Source: Cryptomeria japonica (Eukaryota; Streptophyta; Pinopsida; Cupressales; Cupressaceae). From it: a stretch of 64,000 bases of DNA. The position numbers and the translations under genes are program-made. The DNA lies in assembly GCF_030272615.1 (NCBI RefSeq), contig NC_081405.1, positions 152,314,113 through 152,378,112 of the forward strand, given 5' to 3'. The notes under the pieces are model-generated. The model was not told the DNA's origin. It searched no databases and worked only from the letters and a program-made list of their open reading frames with translations. This document shows positions 11,281 to 21,900 of the stretch, piece after piece (within the stretch, counting starts at the first letter, position 1; each line of letters opens with the position of its first letter).

Positions 11281-11725
11281 ATAAGAAAATGGCATTGCTA
11301 TTATCATTGAAAGTAACAATTTTTTCGTTAATATATATTTTGTTACATTTTTTGCTTATTTTCAGCACCCAAATAAAATTCAATCTAAGGAAAAAGTAAC
11401 AAACAAAACAAACATTAAAGAATAATTCATACAATTAAAACTTTTTCAAACTAATCTAAAGATAACTCTTTAAGAATTTAACAAAAGATAATCAATAAAG
11501 GTTGTGTAGAGCTATCATTTGTCAGTAAAAATAATGTCTTATTAATAGTTAGTTAATTATGTTATAAAGGGTTGAAATTATGAATGTGCTTAATTAATTA
11601 ATCAACATTGTTACAATGTATGTGAAATAATAAGATTTTTCATAACAGTTAGTCAATTTTTTATACTACATTGAAATAAGGACAATTCTTTGTATTTAGT
11701 CATTGAAATAAGGACATTTCTTTAT
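11281..11725. other. AT-rich intergenic DNA
   Basis: Low-complexity AT-rich sequence. I see no gene, RNA gene or clear repeat. Confidence 0.5.
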
Positions 11726-11741
11726 AGTTAATGTTTTTGTT
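11726..11741. repeat. Target-site duplication, left copy
   Basis: AGTTAATGTTTTTGTT here matches AGTTAATGTTATTGTT at 13785-13800 in 15 of 16 positions. It lies directly beside the A-rich tail of a minus-strand retroelement. Confidence 0.7.
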
Positions 11742-13784
11742 TTTTATCAAAAAAGCAGTGTTAACTAGGGCACTAACCCTTAACAAAAAGCAACATCAAG
11801 AGAGATGAAGTTGGAAGAGAACCACAGCCCAAAGGCGGAAAGGAACAAACACAAGAACCTAACCAACCAGGGAACAAACCCCACTCAAGGGGGGGACGGG
11901 CCACCCAAACCCCCACGAGGGGGAGTATGGGGCGGGGGACGTCTGCGAGCAACCACAAACCAAGCAATGCTAAGATCCACCAAAAGGGCCCTCGCAAGGT
12001 CAACAACACCGGTGATAGCAGAAGGCTGGAAGGGGGTCATAGGGGGTTGCAGAACAGCAACAGCGGCAGGTTGTGACAGAATAGCAAAAGCAAAAGCAGA
12101 TCCAGCAACAGGGGAGGTGGTGTAGGGCACCTAACACTCCAAGTATGAAATCTTTGTTTTCTCTTAAGTTTGTGCGTTATCTTTGTGATGTAATAATGGA
12201 CCAACCATTGAGGACTCAGTAGAGCCATGGTTGAGTTGTCCAAGTTTTGGTTTGAGTCAATTGTGTTCAGGATGCTAACAGCCTGAGAAGTGAGATGCTT
12301 AGGTAGTTCACAGATAAAATACTCCAAATGAATGCTTTCATGTATTAGGGGTCAATTGAGTTGTGTTTAGGTCTCCTAGGGTGTTTGAGGACCTTCAGGA
12401 GTCTTAAAATGCATTAGAATGTAAAATTGCATCCTGGAGCAAAAAGTTGTAAAAAGTAGTTGAGCAACATTTTGCAATTTCTTGCAAAAGTTGCATCTTT
12501 TGTTATAGGCGTTAAAAGTTGGTTGAACCAACTGAAACAAGAGCATATAAGCCAAAATTCACTTCATTGTATGGGTTGGAGGATTGGAAATTGAAGAGCA
12601 AGTTTTTGGTTTGTGAAGCAACCTTGTTTCCACCAGTTTTAGACAGTTTTACTCTTATTTTCATTGTTTGTATGGTCCAATACGGACTAGATGGTGTAAA
12701 TTCATTGCAATTTTGAGTATTCATTGTATTTGTCTTCTTTAAGGTTGATTTGCAAGTTTGATTGTCCTAAGTTGTACAGATTTCTTCCATTCTTTGCAAG
12801 TAGGGTTTAAGAGCAAGAAAATGGCTCTAACCTAGGCATTCTTTGATGGCACCTATTGAAATCACTAAGAATGCTAGGTTAGGGTCTGTACATAGTTTTA
12901 GAATAGGGTGTGTGGTGTTGCAAGTCCCGGAGGAGGAGAAACAATGAAGCCCTAGGCTCACCATTGGGAGTAGGTGAGTTAGGACAACAAGAAAAGTGTG
13001 ATTTATGAGCACATGGGGATTGGTGCAGGTCCAAGTGACACATGAATGGAAAGCCCTCAGAGTGCCCTTGAAGATTCCCAAATTCTTTGAAGTCGGAGAT
13101 TTGACTGGTGAAAAGTTTTAGCCCATCTTGCCAAGTCACCAATGAAGTCTAAACCCTTCAAAATAGTGCAGCATTGGAAGCCCCACTTGTATGGATAACC
13201 CAGATGTACTTTTCCAATATTGTCTGTAACTTCCAAAAGGGTACCCAAATCCATGATTTATTTCTAGGTTTGTTTGGGACTTTTGCAAACTAAGACCCTA
13301 AAACCGCCTAGGGAGGGCTAATGCAATTAGGCCTATTTTGGTGTCGGTAGAGACCTAGAAGGGTTAAGAAGCCAAGGCGATGGATTTGTTGAGCCTTAAA
13401 CCTCAAAATACATTAAAGACACCTGGTAGAAGCATTGGGAAACCATAGGAAGTGATTGTGTGTTAAGATCCTTGTAGGAGTGGTTGGAGCCCAAGAGAGG
13501 AGTGTGTGAGTAACTGAAGTGGCAACCTCAAGTGGTGGAGTTGATTGTCCAAAAACTATTGGCTATACCTAGGAGGCAAGTCAAGAAGGTTCAGACCTTG
13601 GAGGTCTCATTATCATAACCCCTGCCAAGTGCCATAGGAAAGATTTGAGTAGTTGAAGGGTTGAGTAGGACAAGTCACTCAAGAGGTGTAACAAGCAAAG
13701 CTCCAAGACTCTGCATCAGGAGGGTTGCAGGACAGGAGAAGCGGAAGTGAGGACCTTCGGAGACGAGGCCATAGAAGCAGATCC
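11742..13784 (-). mobile_element. LINE-type insertion on the minus strand, with foreign sequence inside
   Basis: Read on the minus strand, the insertion ends with CTGCTTTTTTGATAAAAAAC, a tail like those of the other LINEs here, and is bounded by a 16-bp target duplication with one mismatch. The part at 11760-12120 is GC-rich and rich in Pro/Ala codons on minus (frame 11885-12130), unlike its surroundings. The word TGGATCTGCTT and a TTCTGCAACCC-like word occur both at about 12101-12050 and at 13784-13720, so the two ends resemble each other. Between them lies LTR-like DNA, described separately. No reverse transcriptase remains. Confidence 0.55.
12121..13690 (+). other. Unassigned, LTR-like block inside the LINE insertion
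   Basis: It starts TGTAGGGCACC and could end at GGTGTAACA (13690), with a possible TATA word GCATATAAGCC near 12541. The TG...CA ends and leader-like composition suggest a solo LTR, but no flanking 5-bp duplication is evident. ORFs on both strands are short and show no known domain. Low confidence. Confidence 0.3.
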
Positions 13785-13800
13785 AGTTAATGTTATTGTT
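13785..13800. repeat. Target-site duplication, right copy
   Basis: Partner of 11726-11741; 15 of 16 bases agree. Confidence 0.7.
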
Positions 13801-13814
13801 ATAATAAATATAAA

Positions 13815-14020
13815 AAATTATTTTTGGACGATGGTGATAATGGAGTCATTAATTTTGTTTGATGGAAGAAAGAATATACAATGCATAAAAAAGCGCATTC
13901 AATTAAAAATCAATAATTAATAATAAAATAGCTTGCAAACATTTGTTTTAAAAATACTTTCACAACACCATTTATGCATTGGTAATGACTCTCCATTATC
14001 ACTATCATCAAAAATAGTCT
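13815..14020. mobile_element. MITE-like inverted-repeat element
   Basis: The left arm (13815-13852) reads TATTTTTGGACGATGGTGAT and onward. The right arm (13980-14020), on the opposite strand, reads TATTTTTGATGATAGTGATA and onward. The arms agree over about 35 bp with a few changes. The core of about 130 bp is AT-rich. No transposase is present, and the superfamily is not clear. Confidence 0.5.
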
Positions 14021-14479
14021 GAAGTTTAATTGTCACATGAATAATGGTACGACATAATGCACTGTGAATCTGATGGAGTACTTGAACTCAAAAATAGCGA
14101 GGAATCATTCTTCAAGCAGGTCCATGTGACAACTAATAATGCAGGTCCATGTGATAACTAATGCGGTGATTGTCTCTTAGGAAATCCCTTAGTAACCTTC
14201 CAAATATATTCAACAAGGTAATGTCTCAAAGCTCGTGATATAAAGCAACCAACTAGTCACAAAACTTGAAATTTGTTTACACACTCAATTGATACCACTG
14301 TAGAATAGCTCTCAACGTAATAAGAAAAAAATATGATTGTCTGAACAACCCAATACTTATCACTTGAAATAAGCATTCCCATAAAAAATCAAATAAATGC
14401 TAGAACCGAAAAAACACTTTACAGATAAAAAGAACATAACAATGTAACAGAATAGGAAACCATTTAATGTGATGAAATT
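14021..14479. other. Intergenic DNA downstream of SPT5
   Basis: AT-rich, with a short local duplication (CAGGTCCATGTGA twice near 14118 and 14144). No gene recognised. Confidence 0.4.
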
Positions 14480-15255
14480 TAATTTTCAATTTTTCAAGAT
14501 TTTTAAGAAACGTAAAATTACAAACCAAATTAAACCAGTAGCCATATTAAATCATACTTGGGATACTTTGGATTCAAGTCGGCTAAACTCTCTTTTTAAT
14601 TTAAAATGTTTATGCAGTCAAATTCAACTAAGAAACAGAAAATTACAAACCAAATCTAAATGAAACTGAAACAGCAAGCGCGCAAAATTATGATTGGAAT
14701 ACTTCATATTCAGTTAAATTCACTTTTTAATATGTTTGTACAGTCAAATCCAAAAACTTTCAAAGTCAACTACCATTTATTTGAAATTTCATAGGCTTGC
14801 CACTGTATCAGGCCTTTAAATTTTTTTGTCAGTGTATCATCACCTCTTTTTCATATGATAAGGTCAAAATATGACTATTTATCACAGTTACACCATTCAA
14901 GTGCTTTGCTTCTGAGCAGATACTTTCAAATTCAACTAAGAAACTGAAAATCACAAACCAAAATCTAAATGGAACTGAAACAGTAGCCATACAAAATTAC
15001 TCTTGGAATACTTTGTATCTAGCTAAACTCTCTTTTTTATTTCAAATTTTTATGCAGTCAAATCCAAATAATTTCAAACTCTGCTATCGTTTTATTTAAA
15101 ATATCATTAGGCATGCCTCTGTATCAAGCCTTTTTTTAATTTCTGATCATTGTTAGTGTATCATCAGCACCACTTTCTCATATGATAGGGTCAAAATATA
15201 TGACTGTTCATAACAGTTGCACCATTGAAGTGCATTGCTTCTGAGCAAAATACTT
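14480..15255. repeat. Tandem repeat of about 310 bp, two units plus a partial
   Basis: Units start near 14621 and 14929, each opening with AATTCAACTAAGAAAC and closing with GCTTCTGAGCA. A partial unit precedes them (14480-14620). Identity is roughly 80 percent by eye, so the duplications are old. The array lies just beyond the 3' end of SPT5, where terminator or 3' UTR sequence would be expected. Confidence 0.75.
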
Positions 15256-15734
15256 GCAAAATATCAGCCAGTCATATTCGTCTAAATCTATTTGATCGTG
15301 AGTTTATATCATCGAAAGAAATCGTTCTTTGATTACATTTTCTTTATGGAATAGCTTGTGCCCATCTTATAATATTGTCTCTTTTACATAACTGCCATGA
15401 TATTTTCCGTGTACCAGTAATACGCATGTGAGAATTTTTAAACTTACATGCAACTCGTTAGCACGTACTTTTGTTTGTTGGAAAAATGTTCATTGGTGCA
15501 ATTATTGCACAAGCTTTTCAAAACAAATTACAATAACAAAAACATCTTTTGACATACAATAAAATTTGTGTAAATGAATATGCTACAAATAGCTTTGCAA
15601 TATGGGCAGTGGCACTATCAACTCTTGACAACCTGGAGTACACAGGCCATGAAACATTTACAGCCACTGAAAAACCCGAAAGCAAAATAGCTTTGAACCC
15701 TTAAAATTTTACTACAATACACTAGGCTCTGGGA
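15256..15734 (-). other. SPT5: Probable 3' UTR and 3' flank of SPT5
   Basis: The first few hundred bases after the SPT5 stop on the minus strand. No other frame is convincing. I could not fix a polyadenylation site. Confidence 0.4.
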
Positions 15735-15977
15735 CTATGAAGCTAATTTAGCAAGATTGCTCATGTCTAAGATTTTAATGTCAAGTGTGTCATCAATTTT
15801 AACAATTCCGTCTGCCCCATCTATGCCTATAAGTTTGCCAGTTCCACCGCGATATTCTCCATTGACAATCTTTATCTTATCTGACTTCTTGGGCAAGATA
15901 ATCTCAATTTCAGAAAATGAGGCAGTGATAATTTCACCATTGCCTGAGGGTCCTAATGACACTTTGCACGTTCCATC
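15735..15977 (-). CDS. SPT5: SPT5 last exon 22 (final KOW, residues 952-1031)
   Basis: It encodes DGTCKVSLGPSGNGEIITAS, then KSDKIKIVNGEYRGGTGKLI and IDDTLDIKILDMSNLAKLAS followed by the stop codon at 15737-15735. A terminal KOW of this type is found in plant and animal SPT5. Confidence 0.95.
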   Translation of the reverse strand, partial: DGTCKVSLGPSGNGEIITASFSEIEIILPKKSDKIKIVNGEYRGGTGKLIGIDGADGIVKIDDTLDIKILDMSNLAKLAS

Positions 15978-18900
15978 CTACAGAAGACAAGACAGCTAAC
16001 ATTATATTTCACCTTTCCATGAAGAATCTTCTTGGTCATTCAAAACATTAGATTCATACACATAACAGTATCTACATTCAAGAAAATGATATTAGGATTG
16101 TTACCAATAGAACGTCTTTGACAACTGCAATTTGCGAATCTTCTCCAGATCTTCTTAAGGTAACCACTATATCTGGAATTAAGCCACCCTCTTGTCCACC
16201 TCCTGAAAAAGACAACAAAGAGGAAAACAAAGCACATTAGGTACATGGATGGACCAAGTGCAAAGAAACAGTACCAACAGAAAAAGGAGATTAAGAAAGA
16301 CTAGAATATAACCTATAGTTGGAGACATAACATCCAATCCAACATTTCCTGGAGTCATTGGTTGTCCACCAGGGGTACCAGGCAAATATGACGGACCACT
16401 AGGAGTACTCGGAGTAGAAGGTAAGTATGGACTTGGTGTGTTTCCTGTTACAAAGTAAAGAAAATATTAGGCATGGCAATGTTTAACATTAAACAACACG
16501 AAAAAAAAATTCCTAAAATCAACTCACCATAGCTGGGGCTGCTATCACGAGGCGTGCCTGCTTCACTATAATTACCACCAGGAGTATTGGCCCACCCAGA
16601 GCCAGGTGTAGGAGCTTCATAAGGCCTTGATGAAGGAGTTCCAGGCTGCAAGTCAAAACAACCATCCATTATAAAACTCATAAGCAAATCCTGGCCACAA
16701 GATGTGCTTGTCAAGAAAACAAATCAACCGTGGATGGAGAATAAAACCTGATATTGAGGGGTCCCAGCTCCCCATGATGCCGGATTTCCCTCCTCCCAAT
16801 TATCCCTGGACAACCATACGCAGAGAACAATTATAAGACTGTCTTATCCAATATTGATTGTTGTACAAACATGAAAATCATTCAAAACAAGCATTTCCAA
16901 ATAAAGGTTATTGAATGGTCTTTATCTGTCACCCACAAACAAAGCATTAAAACACTTTAACTAAACTCTGTAAAAAGTGTTAAAATCTCTCAAAACAAGC
17001 ATTCCACAGAATACTATTAAGTGATCTTATCTAGCTTTAGTCCTGCAACAAAGCAATAAGAAACTAAAAACAAGTGTGAGAATACAATAGCAAAGTGCTC
17101 ATGTGGCCAGGTGCAATGTACAATTTCAACATCATTTAAGAAGTGCTAGTAAAGATGGGCCAGTAAACATTGGATTCTCAAATCCCTGAATTTCAGTTAA
17201 AATGAACAAAGTTTTCCTAGACTTTCCAGTCTACATCTGAATGCACAATGTCATGAAAAGACTTTCATTGTCTCTAAACAAGAATTCCATAAAAGAGGCT
17301 ATTAAATGGAATTTTCTCACATTTGTCTGGTAACAAACCATAAAACAAACAAACAAATGTGCAACAATGGTAAAGTGATGATCTGGTCAGCAACATAGTT
17401 CACAATTCCATCTTCATTTAACAAATGCAAAGTAGAGATGGGTAAAATTTCAATTCTTGTACAGAGTTTTCCTAATTTTTTTTGGCTTTCTGTTTTTAAT
17501 CCTTGTATCTATCTGATCAAATAAAAAATCTCAAACACTCAAGTTCTTGGAAGCAGTTGTAGCAGAGCAGGAAAAACAATGTTGTGAAAAATAATACCAG
17601 TAATGTTGCAAATGGTGGCTGCCCATAAGCTTGGGCAGGACAAGCTGTTAAAGAGAACAAAAGAGCATAACAGTAATGAAGAAATCCATATTTCATTCTG
17701 CAGATCACATGTTTTAAAGGAAGGGTTGTGCGCTTCAACCAATATAAGGTAAATGGAAAAATAATCCCTATATATAGAAGTAGATATATGCAGGTGTATA
17801 CATATATAACATGTCAAATACACATGTTTATAATACAAAGTCCTCAATAAGATATGTAACTTAAAAAATGATAAGAAACTATTTCTGCTACAATTTATAA
17901 CTAGATTTTCGCCAATTCCAAATTCTTGTGTGACTTACTTCATAATGCAATGAGATTCCCCAAGGTTAAAAATTTTGTCGTGGCCCAAATTTTATAGTGC
18001 TTGTTTGGCATCTCCATTAACATGAGATTTAATGCTTTGAGATTTCCCAAGGTTAACACTTTTTTACATGTATCTGGGTACAACTGTGTTTTTAATCCTA
18101 TTTCTACCCAATGCCACAGGTCTTCTGTGTTCTTAGTATTTTTCTTTCCAACTCTTCAGTAATACATTGCTGAAAATGAGTAGTTGACTGTATAATCCTT
18201 TGAATCAAAAGCAGAACACTTCAGTACAAACTGCAAGGTTGTCACCCATCTCCCTTGGTATCTTTTACATTTAATGCATTGAGATTTCATACAATTGTAT
18301 TTATAATTATTTTTCACTACCCCTCTTCATGATTATTTTGATCGATGTCGCACAAAGACATCCCCCTGTGGATTTCCAGTCATGCCCATCCCTGGGATAT
18401 TTCGACAATATGGATGCGGTTAGGAAACATTGCTATGGCTACCTCCGAATTATAGGGTAACTTATAGAAATGTGGGAAATTGACAGTGAATGGTTCACCA
18501 TCACGTGCCCTACCACCCAGCAAGATGGCATATTGAATTCAGATAGAATTGACCAGATACCTTTGAAAATGCCTATACACGTTCTTCCAATGTCGTCAAG
18601 AGTGTCTTTATGGAAGCTCCATTCCTTGATGCCAGATTGGCAACTGTAGATACAGCAATGTCACCTGTAGCATACTGATTATTGTAGCCATTTTGTTTGA
18701 AGCTTAATTTTGAATCCAGCTTCAGATCTGTTATAACAATGGTATTAGTTTGCTCCTATTTAATTAGAGAACCGAATTTATTCATGCCTATCTGGGCAAA
18801 CGTTACTGCATTGAAATTCATTTTTGTCAGTTGTGGTATATGTCTAGAACTACTATTAACAGGAAGTATCTGTCCAGATTCCCTGCCATTCTTGTTGGTG

Positions 18901-21900
18901 TTCAAATTAACACTTTCATATAAACATGCACTTGTGTGAACATCAAGCATGGGAAAACCTCAAATGTGGGATGTGATTTGCAGCACGACTGCCAGGATTG
19001 AGAAGTTGACTCTTTGACAATTTGCAATGAGCTCTTGAAATCTATTTGCAAGGAGAAGAGTGAAAGCACATGATTCAGAAAATCCATTTAAATGCCCTCT
19101 GAAACTTTAAGAAACTATGCTAAAGGCTCATTTAACACAAAAAAAACCACTTTTACAATAAGCAACGACCATAGACACCAAATAAAAAATTCAAGGGGGA
19201 GTAGAGCATGGCTATGGCATAATTGCAAGGAGGAATTTTGGGGCAGCCACACAAGAGTTTACTCCCATCTCATAGGCAAAACTCATCAAGGGGTAAAAAT
19301 ATCCAAAACCATCACATTTGTTGAGAAAGCATACGTGATTAGGTTGCACATGGAGGGTGAAGCCAATCGAACAAGAATGCCAATAAGTCTTTGCAGCCAT
19401 TGCCTACTGCTAGTGCTACTGCTACTGAATCTACAAATATTGAGCCTGAGAGTCAAAGAGGAAAGAAAAGGTCCACTAGTATTGCAGGCATGTTTAATAT
19501 GCAATTATGAGAAGTAGCTGATAGTTCTATTGCCAGATTTTTCTATGCTAATGCCATACCATTTCATGTGGCACATTCTCCATATTTTAAACAAATGTTC
19601 AAAGATGCACTTGCAGTTGGTCCTTCATAAATTCCCCCTGGAGATCATAAGCTACACACCTCCCTCCTTGATAAGGATTATTCTAAGGTGAGTATAATGA
19701 TGGAGAAGATGAGAAAAGTTTGGATAAGGGATAGTTGCTCTATCATTATGGATGGTTGGACCGTTATTAGACATCGGCCACTCATCAATGTTACTTTCAC
19801 ATGCTCAACAAGCTCTTACATTCTTAGAGCTATTGATTGTTTGGGGAAGAGGAAGAATGCAAGCTTCCAATTTCAGCTTTTGAAGGGTGCCATAGAAAAG
19901 GTTGGATCCTCTAATTTTGTACAAGTAGTGACTGATTCAGCCTGTGTATGCAAGTTAGTTGGCTTAATGGTAGAGGGTGGCTACAAGCACATTTTTTGGA
20001 ACCCGTGTTGATTTCATCCGTTGAATAATGCATTGAGACATTGGGAAAATAGATTGGGTGAAGAAAGCGGTGTCAGAAACTAGAGGCACCGAGATGTTCA
20101 TTTGCAATCATCACACATCAATTGCTTTATTTAGGACATTTTGAAGAAGGAATTCCTCAAGCATGTGGATACCAAATATGCGAGTTATTTTATTTTGTTA
20201 AAAAGGATAATTGAGGTGTAGGCGCCACTACAATCAATGGTGATTAATTTAAAGTGGGGTAGGTGGCAGAAGCAAACACAGCTGAAGGAAAAAGTGTCAA
20301 ACTAAAAAACCTCAACAATGATTGGTGGTCCAAAGTGAGGTAATTGGTGGTCCAAAGTGAGGTAAGAGACTTATTTTTTATTATTTTAGTTCATTTTTAG
20401 TTTTAAATTTCTGATTTATTGTTAAATAGTACATTGCTGACTTTAGGATTAAATTTATAAATTTTTTTTTAATTTTCCAGCTTGTAAATTTACTAAATTA
20501 TTTTCATTCTTTACAGATATATTTCCTCCATGTTCTCCCCTGTTGTGCAGATCATAAGATATGCCAATACAGACTCTCCTGGCCTTGGAGAGATTTATGA
20601 GATATTTGGCAACATGCTTGGACAGATGAAGCAAGCTCATTAAGCTCATTGTGACACAGAGGTAGGACACTGTGAACACCCCACTTCATATGACTGCCTA
20701 CGCCCTAAATCCCAAATGGTATGCAGCAAGACTTAGGAGAGTGCCTCCATGTTATGGTGAAGAGATTAAAGAAGGATTGATGAGGGCCCTTGCAAAAAGG
20801 TATATTGAGGAAGAGTCTAGCCAACTTAGAGAACGGTGGCTAGACTTTGTGAATCTTTGTGGCCCAACATTTAGTAGACCAAAGGAGTGGAAGGATAGAG
20901 CTACATTAACTTAATCCAACCAAATTGGATGGTGGACATTGCATAGCAAGGATGCACCAGAGTTGAAGATGCTTGCCACTCGTCTTCTTCCACAGGTTGC
21001 TAATTCATTAGCAGATACCAGAGATCGGAAAATCGCCTAGGACTCGCCAAACTCGTTGAGTCCGAGTATACGATTCATGCCCCCGAGTCTGGCGAGTCCA
21101 AGTCCAGGGGGCAAACTTGCCAGACTCACCGAGTTGGCGAGTTACTCGGCGAGTCCCATGCCTGGGACTCGGCTGGCGGCAAGGCTTTAAAAAAGCAGAA
21201 AAAAATGCATTTTTAAAAGTTATTTAATTTCTTTTTTTATGTTATTTATCCTCCAACCCTAAAAGTGAACTTCATTTCATTCAATTGGAAAAATAGGAGG
21301 AAAAAAGTGAGTTGTGAAGAAAAACAAGGGTGCATTGAAGAAAAACCAGCAAGGAGGAAGTTCAAGATTTCTTCCATTTATCACATTGGGGCTGCATTGT
21401 GTTTGGATTTGGTGCATCAAGAGTTGGATAGGAAGAGTTTGCAACTCATTTCAAACTTTTTGTAAAAGGTAAGATTGTTTTTTTTAAGACTTTTTTGTTT
21501 CTTGTATGCAAAAATTCCATTTTCTATTCATTTATTTTGAAAGTTTTACATTTTCTTCCAAAATCTTTTGTATGTTTGTAAATTTATTATGTTTTATTGC
21601 AGCAAACTTCACTTTATTATTTGCCTCAACTTCAAGTTTCACAAAACTATCCTACAATGTCTACTTCAGCTTCTAGACCATGCATTAGAAAGGACCCTGC
21701 TTGGAAATATCACAAGGATTTTCCAGGGCAAGGAAAGGGGCAAACAAAATGTACATTTTGCAAAACAATATTCTATGGAGGTATATATAGACTGAAATAC
21801 CATATTTCTGGTGTGCGTGGACATGATGCTGAACCATGCCTAAAAGCACTCCTTGAGGCCGTACGTAATTGTTATGTAATGGTTGAGGAAATTGAAAGGA

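Noticed and set aside
10807-11319. 170-codon open frame on minus within the telomere-like repeat
   Set aside because: The peptide is an N/P/L/I-rich periodic string that follows from the repeat itself; frames are open on both strands.
12827-13254. Overlapping frames of 65-87 codons on minus
   Set aside because: No domain and no coding bias; they lie in an LTR-like non-coding block.
18697-19087. Possible small gene in SPT5 intron 17
   Set aside because: Open frames exist on both strands with no conserved motif and no plausible splice or start context.
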